From: Candidatus Benthicola azotiphorus
GTDB taxonomy: Bacteria; Gemmatimonadota; Gemmatimonadetes; Palauibacterales; Palauibacteraceae
Assembly: GCA_947581745.1 (NCBI GenBank)
Contig: CANPVW010000232.1
Location: 1 to 22,268, forward strand
Reading direction: 5' to 3'
Length of the DNA: 22,268 bases
In this document: piece after piece, positions 1 to 7,048 of the stretch
Layout: every line of letters begins with the position of its first letter
Numbering within the stretch: position 1 is the first letter of the stretch
Program-made: the position numbers and the translations under genes
The notes under the pieces: generated by a model
Told to the model about the DNA's origin: nothing
The model's input: only the letters and a program-made list of their open reading frames with translations
Databases searched by the model: none

Positions 1-1322
1 CTCTGGAGCGGAGCGACGGTCTCCTGAAGGGAGGCCGACAGCACGGGGAGGGCAGCTCGGCCGGTCGCCCCGGTTACGACCCGGAGGTCCTGCGCCGTAC
101 CGGAGATCCTCGCTCGAACCAGCGTTCCCGGTTCCGCGGCGCCGCGGGTTCGAACTCGGAGGTAGTCGCCCGTCAGCCCACTGTGCTCGGTCTCCACGGC
201 GACGAGGGCTGGCGCCCCGATCCGTGCTTCGGCCGACGCCGTCCCCTTTTCTATCCCGAGCTCCCGCAACTCCCGGGATCGCGCGGCAGTCACCTCGTCC
301 GGCACCCGGTCCGGCAGGTCGGCGGCATGCGTCCCTGCACGAACCGAGAAGGGAAAGACGTGGAGGTACGTGAACGGGAGCGCCTCGACGAGCGCTCGCG
401 TGCGGAAGTGGTCGGCCTCTGATTCCCCGGGAAAGCCCACTATGATGTCGGCCCCCAGACCGAGTGGCTGGACACGCTCGGCAATTTCCAGTACGCGGCG
501 GCGGTACTGGTCGCGCGTGTACCACCTGCGCATCCGCTTCAGGACTTCGTCGCTGCCGCTCTGAAGCGGCACGTGAAGGTGCGGTGCCAGCATTCCGTCG
601 GAGGCGTCCAGAAGATCCAGCAGGCCGCCATCGATCTCCGTGGCCTCGATCGAGCCCAGCCTGAAGCGCACGCCGGGGACCGCCTCGAGGAGACGGCGAC
701 ACAGTCCGGAAAGCCCAACGCCCGACGCGAGATCCCGTCCGTAGTGGCCGATGTGAATGCCCGTGAGTACCAGCTCCGCGTGATTGCGGGACAGGAGACG
801 GGCTTCCTCCACGAGCTCCTGGACCGGGCGCGACCCGCTTGCGCCGCGCGCGATCCGGGTGGCGCAGAACGAGCACTTCCTGTCGCAGCCGTCCTGGATC
901 TTCAACCAGGCGCGGCTTCCGCGGCGGCTGGAACGCAGCAGCGCTCCACCGATCGGCTCCCCGTGCTCTTCCGCGAGCGCCGACTCCGGAGCCACCTCGG
1001 CGGCGACGGCGACCGGGTCCTGTCCCGCCACCACCCCGTCCACCTCGGGCAGCGCGCGATAGGTGTCTTCGTGCAGCGCCGACGAACATCCAGCGACGAC
1101 GATCCGGAGCTCGGGATGCCGACGGCGTAGTTTCCGGATCATGCGTCGGGCCGAAAGATCCGCCTGATCCGTGACGGTGCAGGTATTGAGCACGGCGGCG
1201 CTGGCCGATTCCGGCTCCTCGACGGTCGACGCGCCGCGGCTCTCGATCTCCTGGCGCATTCGCTCGGTGTCGTACTGATTGGCCTTGCAGCCGAAGGTGT
1301 GGTACCAGACCGAAATCGACAT
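1..1322 (-). CDS. mtaB: tRNA t6A37 methylthiotransferase MtaB (radical SAM), 3' end cut by window edge
   Basis: The product adds a methylthio group to t6A at position 37 of ANN-decoding tRNAs, giving ms2t6A, using two 4Fe-4S clusters and S-adenosylmethionine. The frame is open for 440 codons to the window edge. The N-terminal cluster domain has its three cysteines at residues 12 (FGCKANQYDTE), 48 (NTCTVT) and 79 (AGCSS). The radical SAM triad CDRKCSFC is at 146/150/153. A TRAM-like RNA-binding domain begins near residue 385. The FGCKxNQYDTE signature separates MtaB (YqeV type) from MiaB and RimO. Only a few C-terminal residues should be missing, since the family is about 430-450 residues. I chose the ATG at 1322 because a GGAGAGG lies 6 bases upstream; an in-frame ATG at 1328 sits too close to it. 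It is divergent from the sigma-factor gene. Confidence 0.93.
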   Translation of the reverse strand, partial: MSISVWYHTFGCKANQYDTERMRQEIESRGASTVEEPESASAAVLNTCTVTDQADLSARRMIRKLRRRHPELRIVVAGCSSALHEDTYRALPEVDGVVAGQDPVAVAAEVAPESALAEEHGEPIGGALLRSSRRGSRAWLKIQDGCDRKCSFCATRIARGASGSRPVQELVEEARLLSRNHAELVLTGIHIGHYGRDLASGVGLSGLCRRLLEAVPGVRFRLGSIEATEIDGGLLDLLDASDGMLAPHLHVPLQSGSDEVLKRMRRWYTRDQYRRRVLEIAERVQPLGLGADIIVGFPGESEADHFRTRALVEALPFTYLHVFPFSVRAGTHAADLPDRVPDEVTAARSRELRELGIEKGTASAEARIGAPALVAVETEHSGLTGDYLRVRTRGAAEPGTLVRARISGTAQDLRVVTGATGRAALPVLSASLQETVAPLQ

Positions 1323-1349
1323 CCGCATCCTCTCCAGGGGTGTCGGGAC

Positions 1350-1378
1350 GTTATGACGCGGCGGCGAGCGTTGCGCAA
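1350..1378 (-). promoter_or_regulatory. Candidate sigma-70-type promoter of mtaB
   Basis: Read on the minus strand, TTGCGC (1373-1378) is followed after 17 bases by CATAAC (1350-1355), about 28 bases before the mtaB start. The hexamers match consensus at 3/6 and 4/6 positions. This is a pattern match only. Confidence 0.35.
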
Positions 1379-1386
1379 CCCGACGC

Positions 1387-1414
1387 TTTCAACCATTCCT
1401 TTGCAGGGTCTGTC
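1387..1414 (+). promoter_or_regulatory. Candidate ECF-type, probably autoregulated, promoter of the sigma operon
   Basis: TTTCAACCATT (1387-1397) followed by GTCTGTCC (1408-1415) resembles the AAC-containing -35 and GTC-containing -10 elements of ECF promoters; CAACC and the second GTC are 17 bases apart. Transcription would start near 1420, a few bases before the ATG at 1426, so the message would be nearly leaderless. That fits the lack of a Shine-Dalgarno sequence there. ECF sigma factors often drive their own operons; autoregulation here is inferred. Confidence 0.45.
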
Positions 1415-1425
1415 CAATCCGCCCG

Positions 1426-1998
1426 ATGAACGTGAGCATCGCACTTGCCATGACTCCTGAAGACGGCAGCCGCGCGGCGCATCCGGACCTCGAAGACGTT
1501 CGGCTGGCTGCCGGCGGCGACGTGGCCGCTTTCGAGCGCCTCTACCGCAGGCACGTCGACCGGGTGCATTCACTGGTATCCCGCATGCTGGAACCGGACC
1601 TCGCCGACGAGGTCACGCAGGACGTGTTCGTTCGGGCGTGGGGAAAACTGGACACCTTCCGCGGAGACTCGGCCTTCGCGACCTGGCTCCACCGGGTCAC
1701 CGTGAACCTGGTCCTCGGACGCCGCAAGAAGCTCGGCATCCGCAGAGAGCGCTATCACCCCGATTCACAGGTCGTGCTGGACCGAACCTCGGGCGCCGTG
1801 CCTCGAGCGGACATGGGAGCGGAGTTCGAGGCTGGTATCCGCAGGCTTCCTGAGCGAGCGCGCGAGGTCTTCGTGCTGCACGATGTCGAGGGGTTCAAGC
1901 ACCGCGAGATCGCCGAGATGCTCGGAGTGACGACCGGAACGACGAAGGCGCAGCTCCACCGGGCGCGGATGCTGATGAGGCAGTACCTGAGCCCCTGA
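1426..1998 (+). CDS. ECF-family RNA polymerase sigma factor
   Basis: A 190-residue sigma-70 family protein of the extracytoplasmic-function type, containing only regions 2 and 4. Region 2 spans about residues 35-103, including DLADEVTQDVFVRAWGKL and the promoter-melting and -10-recognition stretch FRGDSAFATWLHRVTVN. Region 4 spans about 138-188 with the helix-turn-helix HREIAEMLGVTTGTTKAQLHRAR. It should direct RNA polymerase to a small regulon and be held inactive by the membrane protein encoded next. A second in-frame ATG at 1450 is possible, and neither start has a good ribosome binding site. It is the first gene of a four-gene set with an anti-sigma-like protein and two exported DUF4097 proteins. 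This points to an envelope-related signal, but the signal cannot be read from the sequence. Confidence 0.93.
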   Translation: MNVSIALAMTPEDGSRAAHPDLEDVRLAAGGDVAAFERLYRRHVDRVHSLVSRMLEPDLADEVTQDVFVRAWGKLDTFRGDSAFATWLHRVTVNLVLGRRKKLGIRRERYHPDSQVVLDRTSGAVPRADMGAEFEAGIRRLPERAREVFVLHDVEGFKHREIAEMLGVTTGTTKAQLHRARMLMRQYLSP

Positions 1999-2113
1999 AC
2001 CGGCGGTGCGGTTTCAACCATCGGCGGCATCCCGGGATCGAATCATACGCGACGAGGAGCCGCGCCAATGCGGCGTGACACCAGCGCTGCGAGGAAGAAA
2101 GCGGGCGACTAAG

Positions 2114-2803
2114 ATGATCGACTGGACGGAAAGACTCTCGGATTACCTGGACGGAGACATGTCCGGGGAGGAGCGGAGCAGGCTCGAGGCTGCCCTCGGG
2201 GCGGATGCTGAACTGCGCCGCGTCCTCGAGGACATCCGGGAGGTGAAGCAGACGGCTGGCTCGTTGCCGCCGAGCTCCCCGCGGTCCGATCTGTGGCCGG
2301 GCATCGCCCTCCGAATCGAGGCCGGAGAGGAACGGACTCTCCTTCCGATCAGAGGGGCGGGCCACGAGCGACGTCGAATCTCCTTCACGCTGCCGCAGCT
2401 CGCGGCCGCGGCCGTGGCACTGATGGTCCTCGGCAGCACGAGCGTATGGATGGCGATGAGCGCCCGAGCCGGCGGACACGAGGGCGGGAGCCCGACGATC
2501 GCGGTGGCTCCGGCGCCGGAAGCGGGCTTCGTTTCGGTTTCTCCGGAAGCGGATCCGGACCTGTCCTACGAGACGGCGATCCGGGATCTCGAGGCACAAC
2601 TGGAGATCGGCCGGGATCGACTGGACCCCGGTACCGTCGAGGCGCTCGAACGGAGCCTGGCCACGATCGACCGGGCGATCGACCGGGCCGAGGAGGCGCT
2701 CGTGGCGGATCCCGCGAGCGTGTACCTGAACCGTCATCTGGCCGAAGCGAGGACCGGGAAGATCCGCGTCCTGCAGCAGGCGGCACTGGTGGCGAGCTCT
2801 TAG
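2114..2803 (+). CDS. Anti-sigma-factor-like single-pass membrane protein lacking zinc ligands
   Basis: A 229-residue protein placed as the cognate anti-sigma factor of the upstream ECF sigma factor. Residues 1-50 (WTERLSDYLDGDMSGEE and the following helix) have the layout of the cytoplasmic zf-HC2/ZAS anti-sigma domain. The HxxxCxxC zinc ligands are absent: the expected CxxC lies where ADAELRRV is found. One membrane segment covers about residues 94-116 (LPQLAAAAVALMVLGS onward). The C-terminal half, from about residue 150, is charged and helical and would lie in the periplasm. The frame stays open upstream to 2006, but the ATG at 2114 begins the conserved domain. The 115-base gap from the sigma gene is long for such a pair. 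The role rests on position and the N-terminal pattern. Confidence 0.75.
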   Translation: MIDWTERLSDYLDGDMSGEERSRLEAALGADAELRRVLEDIREVKQTAGSLPPSSPRSDLWPGIALRIEAGEERTLLPIRGAGHERRRISFTLPQLAAAAVALMVLGSTSVWMAMSARAGGHEGGSPTIAVAPAPEAGFVSVSPEADPDLSYETAIRDLEAQLEIGRDRLDPGTVEALERSLATIDRAIDRAEEALVADPASVYLNRHLAEARTGKIRVLQQAALVASS

Positions 2804-2863
2804 AACAACGAGCGGACTCGCGGGGTTGGCCCGCGGGGTCGATGAACAGAAAGAAGGGGAATC

Positions 2864-3712
2864 ATGATCGCGCATGTGACAGCTGCACTGCTGGCCGCAT
2901 TGGCGCCCTCACAGCAAGCCGACACCACCTTCGCGGTGGAGGCCGGAGGCCGTCTCGAAGTCAACCAGATCGAGGGCGTGGTCAGCATCCGGACCTGGGA
3001 TCGTGCCGAAATGCGGGTCGTGGCCGACTACGACGAGGATGAGGGCAGAATCGACATCCGTCAGTCCGGGGGAACCGTTCACCTGTCCGCGAAGGGCGAG
3101 TGGGGTGAGCCGGTCTACGCGGAATTCGATATCACGATGCCGCGGCGCATGGCCATGGAGCTGACGGGCGTCACCCTGGACGTCTCCATCGAGGGATCGG
3201 AGGGCGACGTTTCGATCAGTACCGCGGAGGGTGACATCACGCTCGTCGGGGGGTCCGGGAACATCGGACTGAACGCCGTCGAAGGCACCGTCCGCGTTAC
3301 GTCCGCCTCCGGCAAGATCGCGATCAACGCCGTGGACGGTGATGTCTCCGTATCGCGTTCGGAAGGCGCCATAGCGCTTACCGCGGTGGACGGAGACGTG
3401 GTCCTCGAGGGGATCCGCTCCGACAACATCAGCGTGAACGCGGTGGACGGAGACATCTCCTACGATGGCACGATCACGGACGGAGGCCGGTACGTGCTCT
3501 CGACGCACGACGGTGATCTGAACGTGACCATACCGAATGGGGCCAACGCGCGGATCTCCATCGACACGTTCAGCGGCGACCTGGATACCGACTTTCCGGT
3601 GGAGCTGGAGGGGGATTTCGGCAAGAAGCGGATCTCGTTCACGGTCGGGACAGGCAAGGCTCTCGTCGAACTGTCCGCCTTCGATGGCACGATCTCGCTG
3701 AAGAAACCGTAA
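2864..3712 (+). CDS. Exported DUF4097-type beta-repeat protein with a nine-residue period
   Basis: A 282-residue protein with a short hydrophobic N-terminus (AALLAALAPSQQA) that should act as an export signal. The ATG is preceded by AAGGGGA, five bases upstream. The body is a Gly/Asp-rich beta-repeat of the DUF4097 type. Residues 112-201 form a strict nine-residue repeat, with units such as SEGDVSIST, AEGDITLVG, VDGDVSVSR and VDGDVVLEG, that predicts a regular solenoid of short strands. The C-terminus (about 207-282) has non-repetitive DUF4097-like strands (HDGDLNVTIPNG, FSGDLDTDFPVEL, FDGTISLKK). There are no cysteines and no catalytic motif, so a structural or sensory envelope role is likelier than an enzymatic one. 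It lies 60 bases after the anti-sigma gene and 13 before a second DUF4097 gene, probably in one operon. The molecular function of the family is not established. Confidence 0.8.
   Translation: MIAHVTAALLAALAPSQQADTTFAVEAGGRLEVNQIEGVVSIRTWDRAEMRVVADYDEDEGRIDIRQSGGTVHLSAKGEWGEPVYAEFDITMPRRMAMELTGVTLDVSIEGSEGDVSISTAEGDITLVGGSGNIGLNAVEGTVRVTSASGKIAINAVDGDVSVSRSEGAIALTAVDGDVVLEGIRSDNISVNAVDGDISYDGTITDGGRYVLSTHDGDLNVTIPNGANARISIDTFSGDLDTDFPVELEGDFGKKRISFTVGTGKALVELSAFDGTISLKKP
3197..3466 (+). repeat. Coding repeat: ten near-consecutive nine-residue units in the first DUF4097 protein
   Basis: Residues 112-201 of the product fall into consecutive nine-residue units of pattern xxGxIxIxx, with one ten-residue unit near the end. 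Alternate units often end in NA or TA and are followed by VDGD, so the larger period is 18 residues (54 bases). The DNA copies have diverged and are not identical, so this is a protein-level repeat rather than a recent DNA expansion. Confidence 0.8.
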
Positions 3713-3725
3713 GGGAGACCTGAAG

Positions 3726-4550
3726 ATGAAGACGATAGGGGCGATGGCGCTCGCGGCCGCGGGCCTGATCACGGTGACGGGGTCTTTCGGCATGCCGATG
3801 GGGAGCTCGCTGGATTCGACCCCGGTCGCGCAGCAGGCGCAGGACTGGGAGTGGCAGGGAAGCGTCGCGCGGGGAGATGCAATCGAGATCAAGGGAATCA
3901 ACGGGGGCATCAAGGCCAGCGGCACTTCCGGAAGCCAAGTGTCGGTGACCGCCCTCAAGAAGGGGAGGCACGACGACCCGTCGGAGGTGACGATCGAGGT
4001 CGTGGAGCACTCCGGCGGCGTGACGATCTGCGCGGTCTACCCGGACGTCAAGGGCAAGAAGAACGAATGCGCTCCGGGCGACCAAGGACACCTTTCCTCG
4101 CGGGACAACGACGTCAGCGTCCAGTTCACGGTCCAGGTGCCGGCGGGCGTGAAACTGGTCGCCTCGACGGTCAACGGCGACATCGAGGCCGGCGGGCTGC
4201 AGGCCGCCGCTCGAGCGACAACGGTCAACGGTGACGTGAAGCTCTCCACGTCGGGTGAGGCCCGGGCCACGACGGTGAACGGATCGATTCAGGCGTCGAT
4301 GGGGAGCGCGGACTGGAATGGTACCCTCAGCTTCAACACCGTCAACGGCAACATCACGGTGAGCCTGCCGGAAGGGGTGAGCACCGATGTCAGCGCCGCC
4401 ACCGTCAACGGGAGCATGAACACGGACTTCCCGCTCACCATCAAGGGTCAATTCTCGACGAAGAGCATGCATGGCACGATCGGAAGCGGCGGGCGGGACC
4501 TGGCGCTGGAGACGGTGAACGGCTCGATCCACCTGAAGAACGGCAGCTGA
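3726..4550 (+). CDS. Second exported DUF4097-type protein with TVNG repeats
   Basis: A 274-residue protein with a typical signal peptide (MKTIGAMALAAAGLITVTGS, cleavage probably in the next 10-20 residues). The start is supported by GGGAGA about 7 bases upstream. The motif TVNG recurs at residues 148, 166, 183, 205, 226 and 263. The first intervals are 18 and 17 residues, about twice the nine-residue period of the upstream paralogue. The C-terminal strands (MNTDFPLTIKG, MHGTIGSGG, VNGSIHLKN) match the end of that paralogue and place both in DUF4097. A loop at residues 102-115 has two cysteines that could form a disulfide outside the cytoplasm. It is the last gene of the sigma-factor unit, followed by a strong hairpin. 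Function is unknown; an envelope role under sigma control is inferred. Confidence 0.8.
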   Translation: MKTIGAMALAAAGLITVTGSFGMPMGSSLDSTPVAQQAQDWEWQGSVARGDAIEIKGINGGIKASGTSGSQVSVTALKKGRHDDPSEVTIEVVEHSGGVTICAVYPDVKGKKNECAPGDQGHLSSRDNDVSVQFTVQVPAGVKLVASTVNGDIEAGGLQAAARATTVNGDVKLSTSGEARATTVNGSIQASMGSADWNGTLSFNTVNGNITVSLPEGVSTDVSAATVNGSMNTDFPLTIKGQFSTKSMHGTIGSGGRDLALETVNGSIHLKNGS

Positions 4551-4595
4551 TTCCGGCACGGCTCGATCCGCGAACCGGCCGACAAAGACGATCGA

Positions 4596-4629
4596 ACGCG
4601 GCGCCGCCCTCAACCGGGCGGCGCCGCGT
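4596..4629. terminator. Bidirectional terminator hairpin between convergent genes
   Basis: A perfect 14-bp stem (ACGCGGCGCCGCCC at 4596-4609 pairing with 4616-4629) closes a 6-base loop. The stem lies past the DUF4097 operon, and its loop holds the stop codon of the convergent MarR gene. There is no long T-run, so efficiency on either side is uncertain. Confidence 0.7.
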
Positions 4630-5176
4630 CATCCAGGTCCGCCAGGGTGGACAGGGTGTTGGCCTCGATGATCCGAAGGGTACGCCGAAACTCCTTCAAC
4701 TCGTTCTTCTCCAGCCCGGCGTACAGACGATCACGGGTGCGAATCGCAGTTGGAGCCGTCGAGGCCACGACCTGCCGCGCCTTCGGCGTCAGGAAGATCC
4801 GGGTCCTGCGACGGTCCTCCGCATCCGGTCGGCGCACTACGAGGCCCCGGTCTTCCATGCCGGCGAGTATCCTGCTCATGTTGGGCCGGTCCCTGTAGGT
4901 GGCCGTCGCCAGCTCGGACTGGTATTGACCGTCACGTGCCACGAGCCGGGTCAATACGGTCCACATCTCCGGGGTCACGTCCGCCCCGCTTTCCTCCTGG
5001 ACGAGGCGGAGGAACAGCACTCGGAGCAAACGAGCCGTGCGCTGAATCAGCCACGCCGGGGCGTCGTCGGAGCGGCTTGCCTGAAGCAGACCCGTTCCAT
5101 CACCTGCCATCTCGCGCTTCTCGTCCCTGACCATGCCGCAATTTCCGGGCATTCCGTTGCCGGCGCAACGGTCCAT
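4610..5176 (-). CDS. MarR-family transcriptional regulator
   Basis: A protein of up to 188 residues with the MarR winged-helix fold. The long N-terminal dimerisation helix is LIQRTARLLRVLFLRLVQEE (44-63). The DNA-binding helices are about 84-110 (QSELATATYRDRPNMSRILAGMEDRGLV), and the wing carries the hallmark DRRRTRIFLT (121-130) before the C-terminal dimer helices. MarR proteins usually repress nearby efflux or catabolic genes until they bind a small ligand; the target here is not evident. The start is uncertain. Translation could begin at 5176, 5152, 5134 (GGAA 11 bases upstream) or 5110, and none has a strong ribosome binding site. It lies 42 bases after the TolB-like/TPR gene on the same strand and could be read from the same transcript. 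Confidence 0.88.
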   Translation of the reverse strand: MDRCAGNGMPGNCGMVRDEKREMAGDGTGLLQASRSDDAPAWLIQRTARLLRVLFLRLVQEESGADVTPEMWTVLTRLVARDGQYQSELATATYRDRPNMSRILAGMEDRGLVVRRPDAEDRRRTRIFLTPKARQVVASTAPTAIRTRDRLYAGLEKNELKEFRRTLRIIEANTLSTLADLDDAAPPG

Positions 5177-5218
5177 GGCGAGGAGCCGACCTGAATCAAG
5201 GAGCGGGACTTCGGTCTG

Positions 5219-7048
5219 TCAGCTACCGGGGTCTTCCGGGCGGGTCGGCCGGGTCGCTCCCTTCTCCACCCACTCGCTCTGCACGGCCGACATCCTCGCC
5301 GGAGTGTCCGAGAGGCGGGGCAGGTCTCCGATCACGTCCCCCCAGTCCTTCAGCAGCTTGCCATAGGCGGCCATCGCTGCGCGTGGCTTGTCGAGGAGCT
5401 CGTACACCCTGCCCTTCAGGTACAGGATCGTGTGGTACTCGACCGGATAGAGCCGATCGGAGTCCCTCACGTAGAGCCGGTCGGCCGCTTCCACCAGGTT
5501 GAGCGCCGTCTCGCCGCGGCCCAGGTCGAGCAGAGTCCACACGGAGCTGTTGATCCGCGACACGCCGCTGGTGGGATCGAGCAACGCGTCGAGCCACAGA
5601 GCACTCTCCCGTCCGGCGGCCTCGAGCTCCGGCACCGCCTCGCGAGCACCCAGCGCCTCCGCTCTGCCGTAAGAGGCGAAGGCCTCTTCGAAACGTCCTT
5701 CCCAGGCCCACGCGTCTCCCGTCAGGAGGTGGGCTTCGGTCGCCAGCGTCGGATCCGCATTGGAGGTGAACGTCTGCATTTCGCGGCGAGCCCCCGCCGG
5801 ATCGTTCTCCCGCAGATAGGTGCGCCCGAGCAGGTCGAGAATCTGCGTGTTCCCCGGATCGAACTGCAGCGCCTGTCGATAGGCGTCCCTCGCCTCGTCG
5901 AATCGGGCCGCCTGCTCCAGAAGCCGGCCGGCGCCGGCGTGAGCCTTGAAGTCGTCCGTCTCGAGGCTCACGTAGCGCTCGATCAGGCTGTCCGCGGCGA
6001 TCGTGTCGCCCTGCAGCAGGGCGATCCGTGCCAACCGGCCCACCGCCTGGGCGTCGCCCGGGGCGATCGCGAGGATTTCCTCCAGAGCGTCCCGGGCCTC
6101 CTCCTCGCGACCGGGCATCATCTCCAGCATGTCCACCAGGTGGTAGCGCACGTCCAGACTGTCGCCGTCCAGCTTGCTCCACGCGGTGCGAAGGCCCGAC
6201 TGATACTCGCGCAGCTTGCGAACGTCGCCCGTCAGCTCGAAGGGCGATTTCTCGGGTGCGGCCGCCAGTTGGAGCCCCTGTCCGCTCGTCAACTTCCCGG
6301 CAAGGCGTTCGGCCACCGTGTCCGCCAGAGCGAACACGTCCGAGCCGCGAGCCCGCTCGGCCGCGATGATCGTTCCGTCACGCAGGTCGATGAGTCGGGC
6401 GTCGAGCGCCAGGTCTTCGCCCGTGCCGAGGATCGAGCCGTGGACCATCGTGCGGGCGCCCGACCTGGCCGCGATCTCCATGGCCCGTTCCTGCGGGATC
6501 TGGTCGGTCTCGGCGTGGCCTTCCTGCCGGAGGAGCTCGAACAGGCGTTGGGGACTCACGACGCGGAGGGCGCCCGTCTGGGCCAGGTTCGTGGTCAGCA
6601 TGTCCGACATCCCGGGCCCGAGCCAGTCGAGGCTGTCCACACCCGTGCTGTTGACGAACGGAAGAACCGCCACCGACCGCTCCCCCAGGTCCACCGTGGC
6701 CACCGGAATCGCGTCCGTTCCGGCCCGGTTCGCCTGACGTGCCGGATCCTCGGCGGCGGTGCTCAGCCGGAAGGTGCCGATGGCCGCCAGCACCGCGAGC
6801 GTCAGGAGGAGCGAGGCCTCCGTCTTCTGCACCTGCTGCCGTCCCTTTTCGCCGTGATACCAGGCGATGATCAGCGCGGCGGGGACACCGAGCACGATGA
6901 GCAGCACGGCGACGTCCAGCACCCTGCGAGACCAGCCGTAGTTGTCCACGAAGAATCCGATGGCTTCCATGGCCGCCCAGGCGCCGCCCAGGTAGAGGAA
7001 GACGGTCTGGAAGATGTGCTTTTCACGCAGCTGTTCGAACCAGCTCAT
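5219..7048 (-). CDS. Membrane-anchored TolB-like domain and TPR-repeat protein
   Basis: A 609-residue protein. The N-terminus has about three membrane-spanning helices (roughly residues 12-33, 42-63 and 79-95). A TolB N-terminal-like domain follows at about 124-260, with the family start ERSVAVLPFVNSTG and LGPGMSDMLTTNLAQTGALRVVSP. From about residue 280 to the end it is helical with TPR repeats, for example FDEARDAYRQALQFDPGNTQ and ARREMQTF. In related proteins this module often follows a Ser/Thr kinase or cyclase domain, which is absent here. It probably works as a membrane protein-interaction scaffold, but its partner is unknown. Translation could start at ATG 7048 or at an in-frame GTG two codons earlier (7054). 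The ATG is preferred because the conserved SWFEQLREKHIFQ begins there. Confidence 0.85.
   Translation of the reverse strand: MSWFEQLREKHIFQTVFLYLGGAWAAMEAIGFFVDNYGWSRRVLDVAVLLIVLGVPAALIIAWYHGEKGRQQVQKTEASLLLTLAVLAAIGTFRLSTAAEDPARQANRAGTDAIPVATVDLGERSVAVLPFVNSTGVDSLDWLGPGMSDMLTTNLAQTGALRVVSPQRLFELLRQEGHAETDQIPQERAMEIAARSGARTMVHGSILGTGEDLALDARLIDLRDGTIIAAERARGSDVFALADTVAERLAGKLTSGQGLQLAAAPEKSPFELTGDVRKLREYQSGLRTAWSKLDGDSLDVRYHLVDMLEMMPGREEEARDALEEILAIAPGDAQAVGRLARIALLQGDTIAADSLIERYVSLETDDFKAHAGAGRLLEQAARFDEARDAYRQALQFDPGNTQILDLLGRTYLRENDPAGARREMQTFTSNADPTLATEAHLLTGDAWAWEGRFEEAFASYGRAEALGAREAVPELEAAGRESALWLDALLDPTSGVSRINSSVWTLLDLGRGETALNLVEAADRLYVRDSDRLYPVEYHTILYLKGRVYELLDKPRAAMAAYGKLLKDWGDVIGDLPRLSDTPARMSAVQSEWVEKGATRPTRPEDPGS

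Noticed and set aside
3197..3466. Tandem DNA repeat or mobile element
   Set aside because: The 27-base units differ at many positions; the periodicity is in the protein.
2909..3958. 349-codon minus-strand frame opposite the DUF4097 genes
   Set aside because: It lies entirely over two well-supported genes and has no start context or recognisable domain.
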